In this document: positions 12,180 to 23,867 of the stretch, in pieces
Layout: each line of letters opens with the position of its first letter
Numbering within the stretch: position 1 is the stretch's first letter
Origin: Kingdonia uniflora
Taxonomy: Eukaryota; Streptophyta; Magnoliopsida; Ranunculales; Circaeasteraceae
Direction: 5' to 3'
Assembly (NCBI GenBank): GCA_014058105.1
Contig: JACGCM010002568.1
Span: forward strand, 434,001 to 498,000
Length of the DNA: 64,000 nucleotides
Translations under genes and position numbers: made by a program
Notes under the pieces: generated by a model
Told to the model about the DNA's origin: nothing
The model's database searches: none
Seen by the model: the letters and a program-made list of their open reading frames with translations, nothing else

Positions 12180-12860
12180 CGTATACTAAGGGATGGCGGA
12201 TATATACCGACGGGGCCGTCAATGTTGGCGGCTCTGGTCTTGGCATAGTGTTAGTTACTCCGACCAATAAGAAAATTGAGAAAGCCATACGGGTAATTTC
12301 TCCCTCAGTAACAACGAGGCAGAATACGAGGCATTGTTGAGTGGACTAGAAACAGCGCTGGCCCTGGGCGTGGAAGAACTCTCCATCTTCACCGAATAGC
12401 AGCTAGTTGTTAACTAGCATAGCGGGACGTTCCAGGCCAACGGCAGAATTGCCGGCAAGATGGAAATACTAAAACAACGACTAAGAAAGTTTCGAAAGAT
12501 GAACCTAGAACGCATTCATCGATGTGAGAATAGATACTCGGACACCCTTGCATATCTAGCAGGCATCATCGGTGACAAACTCCGCGTCATCCAGATTGAT
12601 ATCCTTGATAAACCGAGCATTACTGTAAACACAATACCAGCCATGGAAACTGACCTACTCGTTCCCCCCGACTGGTGCAAACCTCTCCATGATTTCCTCG
12701 GGGAATACCACATCCTTCCTGATGACCGGTCAGCAGCCGAAGGCATCCGCAACAGAACCCGAAAATATACGATGATTAATGGCAAACTCTTACGGATAAG
12801 CCTATATGCTCCGCACCTCACTTGCATCGCTGGAGAGAGAATCAATACAGTTATCACATA
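12180..12860 (+). pseudogene. Second (archaeal-type) RNase H and spacer of element B
   Basis: GWRIYTDGAVNVGGSGLGIV, then (after a one-base frame change near 12290) NNEAEYEALLSGLETALALG and LSIFTE. This is the additional RNase H that marks the Tat lineage. The catalytic Asp of TDGA and Glu of EAEYEAL are visible. The final D/Q block is hit by stops. The tail (12460-12860) is the spacer before integrase. Confidence 0.82.
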
Positions 12861-13911
12861 AATTCACGATGGTGTCGGTGGCGCCCACACAGCCAGTCAT
12901 TCCATGGCTAACCGTGCACGTACCCAATGATTATACTGGCCAACTATGCGACAAGATTTTGTAACATACGCCCAAAATTGTGACAAATGTCAAATCCACG
13001 GGTACATAATCCGCGCACCAGCAGTCGACCTTAATACAATTTCTAGCCCATGGCCATTTGCAAAATGGGGCTTGATATCGTCGGGGCCCTCCCAATGGCG
13101 CGAGGGAGATGCCAATGGCTACTGGTCGCAACATACTATTTTACAAAATGGGTTGAGGCAATACCCCTCACTCGGATTAGGGAGGAAGAGGTCATCTCGT
13201 TCCTATGGAAACATATTATCACTCGGTTTGGTATCCTCACAGTACTGATGACCGAAAACGGTACACAACTCGTGGGAAGCAAAGTCACAGATTTCGTACG
13301 ACCTTATCATATAAAAATCCTCCCTTCGATCCCTAGATACCCCCAAGGAAATGGACAAGCCGAGGCCACAAACAAAATCATCATCGACGGAATCAGTAAA
13401 CAATTAGGCATGGCAAAAAGTCGCTGGGTGGACGAGCTACCCCACGTTCTGTGGCCTTATCAAACGACCCCTTGGAAAAGTACTGGCTTCACACCGTTTA
13501 TGCTCACTTACGGCTCCAAAGCCGTACTCCCCACCGAAGTCATCGCTAATACGACGAGATCTCTAGTTGTTGACAGTGCAATCAATAACCGACTACTCGC
13601 CAAGAACCTCGACTTTATAGATGAAACCAGGGAGGAAGCTTCTTCCCGACTACTGCGGTATCAAGAGACATTGAAAAGAAACTATCGCAAGTGAGTAATC
13701 CCTCGATAGCTCTGCGAAGGCGACTACGTTATGAAAAATGTCTTCCCAACAGCTCATAATCACAATAAGAGCAAACTACAACCCAACTGGGAAGGCCCTT
13801 ACCTCATATCCCGCGTCGCCAATGGAAACACATACTACCTACTCAACTGCGATGACGAGGAACTTAAATCCCTCTGGAATGCCATGAACCTCCGCAAATG
13901 GGTCCATTAGA
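12860..13911 (+). pseudogene. Integrase of element B
   Basis: A zinc-binding region (GVGGAHTA…CDKCQ), the catalytic core (WGLDIVGALPMARG; TENGTQLVGSK where the family has DNGTQF; PRYPQGNGQAEATNK) and a C-terminal part ending GPYLISRVANGNTYYL and a TAG at 13909-13911. Two of the three DDE residues are conserved and the second Asp is Glu. The core reads nearly uninterrupted from 13050 to 13694. Pol ends here, before the tandem array. Confidence 0.9.
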
Positions 13912-14040
13912 AATATATCACATGTACATGATCACTCGTGCTCAATAAAAGTCCAGTTTCAACATCACAATCCCAAATGTAGATCCCAATTATCTGATCA
14001 CTCGTCTAAACGAGATGAAAATTGTTTTATAAAAGCAATT

Positions 14041-15430
14041 ACGGAATAGGGGGCGACCTTGACGTTGGCCGCCCTCACAAAGCACGAAAGTTGAGGCATC
14101 CTTGAGGTAGGCCACCCTCGTACAACATAAAAGTTATTTTTTAACGTAAAATCAAAATCTCTTAACTGGGTGCATCCTTGACGTAGGCTTCCCCCGCAAA
14201 GTACGAAAACCGAGGATGTCCTTGACGAAGGCCATCCACACAAAGTACGAAATTTGAGGTGTCCTTGACGTAGGCCATCCTCACAAAGAACGAAAGTCGA
14301 GGCATCCTTGAGGTAGGCCACCCTCACACAATACGAAAGTTGTTTTTTGACGTAAAAAATGAAATTACTTAACTGGGGGCGCCCTTGACGTAGGCCGCCC
14401 CCGCAAAGTACAAAAACCGAGGATGCCCTTAACGTAGGCCGTCTCCACAAAGTACGAAATTCGAGGTGTCCTTATCGTAGGCCATCATCACAATGAACGA
14501 AAGTCGAGGCGTCCTTGAGGTAGGCCACCCTCGTACAACACGAAAGTCATTTTTTGACGTAAAAACGAAATCACTTAACTGAGGGCGTCCTTGACGTAGG
14601 CCGCCCCCACAAAGTACAAAAATTGAGGATGTCCATGACGTAGGCCATCCGCGCAAAGTACAAAATTCGAGGTGTCCTTAACGTAGGCCATCCTCGCAAA
14701 GAACGAAAGTGAGGCATCCTTGAGGTAGGCCACCCTCGTACAACACGAAAGTTGTTTTTGACGTAAAAACGAAATCACTAAACTTGGGGCGTCCTTGATG
14801 TAGGCCGCCCCCGCAAAGCACAAAAACCGGGAACGTCCTTGACGAAGGCCGTCCACGTAAAGTACGAAATTTGAGGTGTCCTTGACGTAGGTCATCCTCG
14901 CAAAGCACGAAAGTCGAGGCGTCCTTGAGGTTGGCCACCTTCCCACAACACGAAAGTTATTTTTTGATGTAAAAAATGAAATTTCTTAACTGAAGACGTC
15001 CTCGACGTAGGCTGCCCTCCCAAAGAACAAAAATCAAGGACGTCCTTGACGTAGGCCGTCCTCGCAAAGTATGAGAGTCGAGATGTCCTTGATGTAGGCT
15101 ATCTTTGCAAATCACGAAAGTCGAGGGGTCCATGATGTAGGCCTCCCTCGCACACAAAAGTGATTTTTTGACGTAAAAATGAAATTACTAAACTAGGGGT
15201 GTCCTTTACGTAGGCCGGCCTCGCAAAGCACGAAAACTGAGGACGTCCTTGACGTAGGCCGTCCGTACAGAGTACGAAAATTGAGGCATCCTTGACGTAG
15301 GACATCCTCGCAAAGTACGAAAGTCGAAGCGTCCTTGAGGAAGGCCACCCTCCCACAACACAAAAGTTTTATTTTGACAAAAAAATGAAATCATTTAACT
15401 GGGGGCGCCTTTTGGACATGCCGCCCTCGC
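14041..15430 (+). repeat. Higher-order tandem array in element B (about 205-bp unit of four 52-bp subunits)
   Basis: The anchor (C/T)TTAACT or CTAAACT recurs at 14161, 14369, 14574, 14778, 14985, 15188 and 15394, giving spacings of 203-208 bp. Within each unit a subunit built on GTCCTTGACGTAGGCC…CGCAAAG.ACGAAA recurs four times, each with its own variant. The array lies between the pol stop and the antisense genes. Long minus-strand reading frames here are by-products of the repeat. Confidence 0.93.
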
Positions 15431-15837
15431 GTCAAACTATCCCTTGACTAGGCTGCCCTCGTAGCGCATGAAAATTTTGATAAGTACTTCGCGCCTAAAC
15501 TCCGCGCCTCGTCGCTTTAACGACCAAAGTAACCCAGTCCATCGATGACTGCCTAAAAATTTCATCGAGCCCTTCGCGCCTAATCTCTGCAGCATGGTTG
15601 CCTATGCAACCAGCGTAACCCAATCCAATGAGGATTGTGTAAATAGTTGTCGATCATTTTACACCTAGTTTTAACGGATTATTTACAACGCGGCTACTAA
15701 TTTATAAACGTAATGACTACGGTACATATTACTGGTCGCCGGATTAAATTTCAAAATTAACGGCAATTAAATTCACAGTAGCAAATGACTACTGGCAGAC
15801 GAGAACACAACAGGAACTGACTTGATTAAGAGAAAAT
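15431..15837. other. Non-coding spacer of element B with a two-copy repeat
   Basis: TTCGCGCCTAA…GTAACCCA.TCCA recurs at about 15487 and 15571 with an offset near 84 bp. No ORF is credible. This may be the 3' end of the antisense transcript of the next gene. Confidence 0.5.
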
Positions 15838-16161
15838 TCACCAAGGACAACAAGGACTCAACCTCTCCCATTTTCCAAAACCAGGCCCTTCGCAACTAGC
15901 CACTTTGACGTCTTCCTCGGCCATCACACACAAAACAATTTCACGGCTTACGCAATTCTGTACTTGATCCCTTAAAATAAGATACCAGAACCACCGCTTT
16001 TCCTGCGTCTTCCTCTCGGGTACGGGGAGGGTTGATGGATCAACATAGGTTCGTACTAACGGCTTCCCAGCCAGCCCACGGTCGCCAAAGTAGAACTTCT
16101 TATAAAATTCCACCCATACTCCCACCCGTGGTTCATACCTAGCTTTCGACCGCGTCTGCAT
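15838..16161 (-). CDS. Second antisense ORF of element B, 107 codons, unknown
   Basis: An uninterrupted minus-strand frame starting MQTRSKARYEPRVGVWVEFY, rich in basic and aromatic residues, with no family I recognise. A TTATATAAA TATA-like box on the minus strand at 16274-16282 lies about 115 bp upstream of the ATG, so it could be its own transcription unit. It lies downstream of the coiled-coil accessory gene on the same strand. It could instead be a late exon of that gene. Confidence 0.45.
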   Translation of the reverse strand: MQTRSKARYEPRVGVWVEFYKKFYFGDRGLAGKPLVRTYVDPSTLPVPERKTQEKRWFWYLILRDQVQNCVSREIVLCVMAEEDVKVASCEGPGFGKWERLSPCCPW

Positions 16162-16699
16162 CTTTCTTCTTTAGATGTTCGGACGTCCGATCCCAAGCTC
16201 CAATGAAAAAACAAGAGTGCTCCTCCCACAAGTTTGCTAAGGCTGAATGGAACCCATCTCCCACAAGTCTACATTTATATAAGCCTAATTAACTGCCATG
16301 GGGAAACCCAAGAGCCATCCCCCCAAGTGACCCCACTCACTGCCCCTTGGAACTCACAACCCACATTAATAACCGACATGACGTTTCACCTACATTAATC
16401 CCCCACTACGTGACCAATATGAGAGCATCAAAACGAGAACACTACAAGGTCGTTGTTTACATGGGAAAACGTACAAATTAAAAATATGTTAGCACAAATA
16501 TATCAAGCAAAGAGCACGTTTAGAAATCACGTGTACGACAAAGGCTCCATAAGTTTCATAAGTTTATATACCAAAAAACAACTAAAATTTGTTCAAAGTC
16601 AAACATATAAAGCCTTTCTCACCTCAGTACAGGACCACCTTCCTGTTAAAACGAGCATCTAGGCAAGGGCCACCTCCCCTCCTCCTCCGCAAGTTGCGC

Positions 16700-19078
16700 C
16701 TCCTCTTCAGGAATAAATTTCATCTTGTTCCTGATAGGCAGAGGGCCTTGACATCAGGAATACCTCAGATGACGCAACTCTGGCAGGTCTTGAGTCTGAT
16801 GCAGCACTAGCAATGGTGGAGCCAACGTATCCACCCACCACTTTGTCGATGAATGAAACTTTTCCTCTAAACGAGCATTGCCCAATACCAGCTCGGTCAC
16901 GCAACCCTGCAAACCGTCCGTTACTTGTGTCGCCCCCGCCAGCTCCTTACGAAAGCTCTGCTCGCTAGCTTCCTTCTCCATCAACAGAATCCTTAATCGT
17001 CCGTGGGTTACTTCCAAGTCCCTATCGAGTATAAGCTTCGCATCAGTCAGCACTTTCAATTGTTCTTCGAGCCCAGCGGTCCTGCTCGCTACGTGCTCCG
17101 CCAGCTCGCGATATAGCGCCTCCATTACAAGCTCCTTCTACGAGGCCCTCATTTCTTCCTGTCGCAATTCCAACTCCACATTACGGTTGGCAAGGGTATC
17201 GGCCTGGAGAAAAGAGTCCTCGAGCGTAAGGGTACCCTGCATGAAGTAAATAATGATTTATTATTCATGACCCTGAAAGAAACAAACGTCTAACCACTAA
17301 AACAATAACTTACCCAGACAGCGTCCATGATCGCAGTACGACAAGCCTGAGGGTCATCCAGAACCTAAGCAAGACGCTTCTTTTCCTTTTCCATGTAAGG
17401 AGTACTCTGCACTTCCCCTTCGGGCAAACTGCCATTGAAGAGTTTGTTGCTTCCTGCCGAGTGTGTCCCTTCCTCGATGTAAGAGTGAGACAATGGCTCT
17501 CTCTCCCTACCTCGCAGTTGACCTGGCTCTTCATCCAAAAGACTGACAGTAACTGACCTCTGCCGCTTTGCGACTGGGACATCCTCCGTGTGGCCACTGA
17601 CCCCTCGCAGCCCAGAACTCTGTCTAGCAACAAGAGGCACGACAGTATTTGAGCCAGAAAAATCCTTTCCCCTTGCACTTAAGAACCTCGGCTTCATCCC
17701 AACGCTTTCCATGGACTTGTAACTGTGCACACTTTCCACAGAGTTAGAATTGCTCGCAGGACGGATAAGAGGCTCAATATACTTGACCGTTGACCAGTAT
17801 TTGTCAGAGTCAAACTTCCCATCAAGAATATTGGTCAACACTTGATTTTCTTTATTTTTATGACCTAGTACACACAGACGCGACGACTTATAAGTTACCC
17901 TTGCTAGCGTCACACCTGTGAAATAAAAGAGCAATCATTTAGTCACCGAATAACAGAGACTCGCACACAACTTCTACAACTTATACGAAGGAACATACAC
18001 TTAGTATTAAATACGTTATGATGCAAATGACGGTTAGGCCCGTTGTCATAATCAAATTCCTCCGTCACCATAATTGGATGCCGACACCAATAATTCCCAC
18101 TCGTCGGCAACTTAAAAATCTTCAGCTCTCCGGATTTACGAGCTATATAGTACTAGTGCCTACACTCAGGCACACAGGGACGCATGAATTTTTAACACCT
18201 CAGTCCTGCATCACCCTCCTTACCCATGGTCGCCTTGCCTGTGACCTTTTTCGCCATGGCTGTAGTCTGAGTTTGCCGCCCCTCTTTCCCCGCCCGTGCT
18301 CGTGAACGCGTAACGCGAGGAGACGCCTGCTCATCTAACGCCTCTTCCCCATCATGTTCTACCCCCGATCCCTCTGGAACATTGTCCCATTGACATGGAC
18401 AACGCCCCATCTTGTAGGCGACCATTATGTCCCCACAACCCACGTTCCAACGAGAAGGCACCGATTGATTAATCAGCCGACATCCCGTCATCACTCGGTA
18501 AAAATTACCATTTATTTGCCCCGGAGCACGCCCAAACGAATTTAACATTTTTTTGTTAAATAATCCAAGGGAAATCTCAGCCCTGCATCAAATTGCCCGA
18601 AGTACACGATGCATTGGTTGGACGCTAAAGTTTAGCAATCCGGCCATATCCACTTATGACCACCTCGAGCTTTCTCCCGTTCGTTGACGACGTCCAAAAA
18701 CTCCATTGTGATCCCTGGACTCTTGTAATAAGCTAGCGTAGCAGGCAACCTCCACTCGCTTGGATAAGGCCAAAACAACTCAGACACTCCCTCCTCATGA
18801 CTACTAATAATGTCTTTATGGGACAGATCTCCAGATAATTTTCCCAGCTCCTCGAAATTTGCCTGCAATTCTACCCTCAAGTTAAGAGACACAGAAGTTC
18901 CTGCCTCGTGGTCGTAACCTCCTACCAACCCCACGGGCATGACACCTGATGGCCCGGCTACTGAGCCCTCCATCGTTGACTCACTCTCAGAGATGACCAT
19001 ATTTCTGCTCGCCTTTTCTCTATTCCTTACCTCATATCTATCTACCGATCTGTGCTCGGCACTAGTATGTCCCTGCAC
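16700..19078 (-). pseudogene. Antisense accessory gene of element B (gypsy-type transposon protein, spliced)
   Basis: The main frame starts with Met at 19078 (447 bp), passes a stop and frame change near 18605-18630 and continues to about 18001. Introns with GT..AG fit at 17916-18000 (85 bp) and 17237-17313 (77 bp, GTAAGT donor). The first exon ends in the conserved block DAGLRFPLDYLTKK and then GRAPGQINGNFYRVM, the diagnostic block shared with A and C. A basic KR-rich segment follows (DVPVAKRQRSV). The last exon (17236 to about 16750) is a coiled coil (ELAEHVASRTAGLEEQLKVL) with one in-frame stop near 17137. The reading direction is opposite to B's gag-pol. The function of this protein family is unknown. 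Confidence 0.75.
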
Positions 19079-19190
19079 GAGCTAGACGCAAACGTCAGCC
19101 TCAACCTAAGGTAGCGAAGGGCATAATGGCCACCTTATTACTAGGGCACCCTATGGCCAGACCACCCCCTGGCACGGCCCATTGACCTGG

Positions 19191-19322
19191 TTACCTCCTG
19201 GTGTGGCTGCCAAAAGTCGACGTGACTCTGTGACGTATGACACGATTCATACCAGAGCCACAGTCACCACAGCTCTTTCGGTTACCACCGATAGGTGGCA
19301 CACTTCCATTTTGTTCAGGCAT
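19191..19322 (-). CDS. Short ORF in the 5' part of B's antisense transcript (43 residues)
   Basis: Starts with Met right after a predicted leader intron (19334-19395, GTGAG donor, TTTTAG acceptor) and ends at TAA. It contains GGNRKSCGDCGSGMNRV. It may be an upstream ORF or the true N-terminus of the accessory protein, cut off by a later stop. Confidence 0.4.
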   Translation of the reverse strand: MPEQNGSVPPIGGNRKSCGDCGSGMNRVIRHRVTSTFGSHTRR

Positions 19323-19333
19323 TTTACGTGATT

Positions 19334-19395
19334 CTAAAACATATCAAAAGAGATTACACTACAACAAATTATACAAGCTAAAAGGGTAAACTCAC
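19334..19395 (-). other. Predicted leader intron of B's antisense gene
   Basis: Minus strand CTCAG then GTGAGTTT…GATATGTTTTAG, 62 bp, AT-rich with canonical GT..AG ends, just upstream of the short ORF. It is not supported by transcripts. Confidence 0.45.
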
Positions 19396-19537
19396 CTGAG
19401 AATTCCAACGCGAAATTATAGAGCACTAAATACTTCTAGCTCCAACCCAAGTGTATCAGTTCCGTCCTTCCAAAGCTCATAATTTTTATTTTTTTATTCA
19501 AAATAGAGGAGAAGCTTTAAGCTCCTAGCTATCTGTT

Positions 19538-19546
19538 CTTTTATAG
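19538..19546 (-). promoter_or_regulatory. TATA box of B's antisense gene
   Basis: Minus-strand CTATAAAAG, about 220 bp upstream of the first ORF. It is a textbook plant TATA box facing the antisense gene and separate from the LTR promoters, whose TATA boxes face the other way. Confidence 0.55.
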
Positions 19547-19778
19547 TGGAAGAGACGGTTATGAGAAAAGACAACTTCCTTGAAAACTGTACCGGGACCA
19601 CGTACATCATTCATCACGTTACCTACTATATCAGCAGTCACACCACACATTTTCCCATGAATTTAATATCCCGCCCCCTCTCCCAAGGAAATGTCAGATA
19701 GACTGTCACACCCCCTGCAGAATGACTAACTCCACATGCGGCCATACCTACCTCAGATCTCCCTCCATGTGAGCCAGA

Positions 19779-19800
19779 CCTGAGGGGGGGGGGGGGCGAT
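19779..19800 (+). other. Polypurine tract of element B
   Basis: A GAG run followed by about thirteen consecutive G, then CGAT and the 3' LTR. It is the longest G homopolymer in the window and is at the exact place expected for the plus-strand primer. Confidence 0.85.
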
Positions 19801-20253
19801 TGTAGGAGCATTCCCCCGCTAGTGACAAAGTCGTGGTAGTCATACGAGCAAGCCCTCCAATGACCCCAACCTCGCATAACAAAAGTAGGGAAATTACTCT
19901 TAAGTATCTTTATACAGCGATCAATTATTAGCAAATGCAGAACAAATACGAGGAGCACCCAACCTCACGACTCTGAAGGGATAGTCTAGGAATTTCACCG
20001 AACACATGAGAAAGGATGCTCCAAGGTCAAACCCTCCCTATAAATAGAGAGGAGAAGGGTAAATAGAAAGGATCTGCTTCTCCTTCTTCCTTCTTCAAGC
20101 AAACTACTATTCCTCAACGATCTCAAAAATACAATCTGAAAGAGAGAGACAGTGGAACCCAGAGACAATTGAGCGGTGCCCTCCTCCGGTTCAGTATCAA
20201 GCCCATCCCATCAAACGATTATTGTTAGCCCCTAATAAAATAAGGAGACTACA
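19801..20253 (+). repeat. 3' LTR of element B
   Basis: Same length and termini as 7490-7942. It is followed by ACGAC, the right-hand target duplication, after which A's coding frame resumes. Confidence 0.93.
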
Positions 20254-21619
20254 ACGACGTACTCATGTGTAATTGGGAATTTGCGGAGTAGTTCAATAGG
20301 ATAAAGGAGGCGAACGTGAATAGAGAAGATCAATACGTAAAGGTACATTTTGGACTTGTGGAGTTGACCCAGGTTATTTCCGACCTGACTCTTCAGGCTG
20401 AAGAGAAAGATGCTGAGATAAAAGAGGGATTAAAAGAGCTAGCGGAGGTAACCGAATATACCGAGAAGCTTCAAAGTCGAGTTGACGTGTTGGCTGCAAA
20501 GGGTAAGCAAGCTGACACGGCTCAATACCATATTCAGGCGTTGGAACAATCGGAGGAATGATTTCGATATGATCTCCAGGAATGTAGGAACGAGCTGGAG
20601 CGAATGAAACAAAAATTTGTAGGAAAAGACGACGAGCAAAGGGTAGCTCAAGAAAATTTATCGGCTTCAGAAGCCGCAGTTGAACATTTACAAATTGCCC
20701 TACCCGCTATGGATATGGTATTCCAGGAGATGTAACGAAGGTGTAACGATTTAAACGAGATGGTTGCACGACTTAATGCCGAACTGGCGCAGGCCAATGC
20801 GCGTGCCAAGAAATCCAAGGCTTGAATGTGTTCAGAGGGAAGTAGAACTGAGGTTAAGGCTCCTTTAGTTTGAGGGGTTGTAATTAGTCTCTCAGGTCGA
20901 ATTAAAGAGCTAAAAAGTGACGTATCTCGTATTCAGGGGCATGTCCAGAAGGGAAATGCGAATTTGAGAGAATGCCAGCATAAGTTGGATGCTGCTCTTA
21001 TCAAGGAGAAAGTTTTGTATGGGGAGATTAATGCAAAGGAATTGCTGGTGAAGAGGAAAGAAGAATTATTGAATGGTATTCTGGCGACGAAAGAGTTGAA
21101 CGCAGAAATTCGGAGACTTCATGCTCGGGTCGTAGACTTAGAAGCCATAAACTTTACTGAATCAGCGAAGTATATAAAAAGTTAGAAGAAAATGAAATCT
21201 ATCATGCTAAGGTCGATGCGGAAATGACTGAATAGAAGAATAAGTACGCTAGGTTAGAGTCACGCCTCGAGAAGGTGAGAGCTAGATTTTCAATAATGGT
21301 CATACATGATGCGTCACGCTCTGACCTGCTAAAGGCGATTGTTACATATTTTGTAGAGGAAGTAAAAAGACTTGAGTCAGAATGAGATACCTTGTTCAAA
21401 ACTCTGCCGGATAAGGGATGCATTTGTGGAGCTAAGATAGATCGAGGGAACAGTCTGGGCTTCATGGAGACCCAACTGGGCCTTCAAACTACTGAACTGA
21501 TAGAATTGGGCAGAGCTGCTGTGATCCGCGAACTGAAAGTTCAATCTCTTGATGTAGGGGGAAGCATTGCTGGCTCTCCATTAGCAGAAAAAAACCCATG
21601 CAATAGAAATTTGACCTGA
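20254..21619 (+). pseudogene. Antisense accessory gene of element A, 3' exon (coiled coil)
   Basis: This continues the exon cut at 7489: the frame runs …SSEED, then B, then DVLMCNWEFAE. The rest is one long coiled coil (QVISDLTLQAEEKDAEIKEG; ELNAEIRRLHARVVDLEAIN) and a Cys-containing end block (DKGCICGAKIDRGNSLG) before a TGA at 21617-21619. Stops and frame changes occur near 20560, 20735, 20825 and 21183-21235. Coiled coils suggest self-association, but nothing else can be said about its role. Confidence 0.72.
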
Positions 21620-21624
21620 AAATA

Positions 21625-22480
21625 AATAGTATCTGTCGCAGATACATTGAAATGGATGAAAGCTAGTATAGCCATTGCCTTATCTTGTGTCAGGTGGGGC
21701 CTTTGATATAAAACAAATTTTTTACATTCCCTTTAATCGCAGAAATGGGTTGAGTTAAACCAAGTTGAAAATTGATTTGAACTATAGAAATGTCGTAGAC
21801 ATATTGAAAGAGATGAAAGCTAGTATGACCTTTGCCTTATCTTATGCCTAGTTAAGTCTTTAATGTGAAACAAGTTTCTATACTTGCTACAATTGCAGAG
21901 ATGTAATAAAGTTAGCCAAACCAAGTGATATCCTAGATCCAGCCGGTATAAATGATCCAAACAAGTTGAAAAAGATGAAGACTAGTATTACCTTTGCCTT
22001 ATCTCTTGTTTACTAAAGTCTTTAATATGAAACAAGTTTCTATACTTGCTACAATCGCTGAGATCTAATAGGGTCAGCCAAGCCAAGTTATATCTTTGAT
22101 CTAGCCAATATAAATGATCCAAACAAGTTGAAAAAGATGAAAACTAGTATTACCTTTACCTTATCTCTTGAATGGTTGAGTCTTTGATATGAAACAAGTT
22201 TCTATACTTGCTAAAATCGTAGAGATGTAATAAAGTCAGCCAATCTAAGTGATATCCTTGATCCAGTCGGTATAAATGATCCAAACAAGTTGAAAAAGAT
22301 GAAGACTAGTATTACCTTTGCCTTATCTCTTGCTTGGTAGTCTTTGATATGAAACAAGTTTCTACACTTATTACAATCGTAGAGATGTAGTAAAAGAAGC
22401 CAAATTAAGTGATATCCTTGATCTAACTTTGATAAGATTGATTGTAAGCTAGTATTATCTATGCTTTAATCTGTAGAATA
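21625..22480. repeat. 162-bp tandem array in element A
   Basis: The word AATGATCCAAACAAGTTGAA recurs at 21951, 22113 and 22275, an exact 162-bp period. Two weaker units precede it and one partial unit follows. It lies between the end of pol and the end of the antisense gene, the same place as the arrays of B and C but with unrelated sequence. Confidence 0.9.
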
Positions 22481-22544
22481 TGGTCGAATGTTCGTGAAAA
22501 TAATGATATTGTTCAAAAAAACCTTTCATTGAGAAGTTCAGAAT

Positions 22545-23720
22545 TTATATTGGATGAAGATGAGAATCCCACTTTTGGAATTGAAAAACAAAAAGTAAAC
22601 AATGGAAATGGAGTAGTAAGATGCCTAGCGATAGTACCGTTTCAGTCACCAAGTGTTCCAAATATTTGAAATGGGGACTCCCTCTTCTGTCATGAGATAA
22701 TATGATCCTAGGCCTGAGAGACCTGTGATAATGATTGGACCCTTCCAATTGTTGGCTAATTTTCTAGCGCGAGGCTCTTTGTGATGTTGAGGAATTTCTC
22801 TGAGGATGAGATCTTTGATTTGGAAAGTATGGCTCCAGACTCAGTTATTATATGATATGGCAAACATATGATGATACCGACCTTGGTTACCGATAGCGCA
22901 TTCCCTTGTCTTAACTATAAAATTGAGGTTGCAAGCTAATTCGAACTCATTTCCTTGTTAATCAGCTCGTGATCGCGAACTGGATAATAATATTTAGAAG
23001 GAATGACAGGCTCAGTGCCATAAGAAAGGAGGAATGGTGTACACCGAGTAAATTATCGGGAAGCGATTCGATACGCCCACATGACGTGAGGTAGTTTGCG
23101 AACCCAATTTCCTTTTTTCTGTGAGTGGAACCACTTTTTGAGTCCATCCACGATAGTTTTGTTGGTGATTTCGGATTGGCCATTGCCTTGATGATAGTAT
23201 GGATACGATGGTAAGTGGATGATATTGTGGTAGTTTAGGAAGGTTACGACCTTATCTCCTACAAATTAGGTCCCGTTATCGATACGAATTAGGTAGTGGC
23301 ACCCGAGCCGGGTGATTATGTGGTTCAAGATAAAAGAGATGACCTCTTCTTCTCTTGTTCGACATAGTAGAATTGCTTCTACCCATTTTGTAAAGTAATT
23401 GGTAGCTACGAGTAGGTGACGGCGATTACCTGAAGAGTTAAGGAATTTGCTGACAAGGTCTAGCGCCCATCTTTTGGATGGCCAGAAAGCCTTGTTTGCA
23501 TGGAGTTCGAGCGTAGGGGAGCGTATCATATGTCCATATTTTTGGCAGGTACCCCACCAGCGGGAATACTCTTCTGCTTGCTTGTGCATGCCAGGCCAGA
23601 ATACTTCTTGAGTTATAGCTTTGTTCGCTAATGATCAACCTGCGGTGTGGGAACCACAAGTTCCTTCATGTAATTCGTAGAGCAGTTTTTTTACTTTTGA
23701 CTTCAAGAGGCACTTGAGGT
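22545..23720 (-). pseudogene. Integrase of element A
   Basis: Minus-strand frames give the zinc-binding part (about 23560-23700), LVATNYFTKWVEAI with REEEVISFILNHIITRLG (23290-23420), DNGT at the end of that frame, a following QGNGQ..I.NK block with its frame broken, and a C-terminal region to about 22545. At least three frame changes and several stops. It is the last sense gene before the tandem array. Confidence 0.85.
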
Positions 23721-23867
23721 AAGCCCTGTAACGAAAAGACGGTAAAGCATACCTTTTTGGGTAATGTAACACTTTGAGTTGTTGATCAGCTGTCGGCGCT
23801 CTTTTGGATCTGCTGGGAGTGGTCCATTGTAATTATTATCGATACTGAGGTAGGCTAAGAGAGGCTT

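Larger units (their letters stand above)
7490..20253 (+). mobile_element. Element B: Tat-type Ty3/gypsy retrotransposon nested in A
   Basis: Two equal 453-bp LTRs flank a 12.8-kb element. The flanks are AAGAC (7485-7489) and ACGAC (20254-20258), a 5-bp target duplication with one substitution. Order on the plus strand: PBS, gag, protease, RT, RNase H, second RNase H, integrase, a higher-order tandem array, two accessory ORFs on the minus strand, G-run polypurine tract, 3' LTR. By eye the LTRs differ at about 22 of 453 positions, making B the youngest large insertion in the window. Coding parts still carry stops (several at likely CAA, CAG or CGA codons) and frameshifts. Confidence 0.92.

Noticed and set aside
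13998..15394. Several minus-strand frames with repeated RGRPTSRT and FVLCGGGLRQG
   Set aside because: They translate the tandem array of element B. The repeats keep frames open, and the protein has no recognisable fold.
16878..17249. A 123-codon plus-strand frame
   Set aside because: It is the exact opposite of the coiled-coil exon of B's antisense gene and is Ser/Cys-rich without motif.
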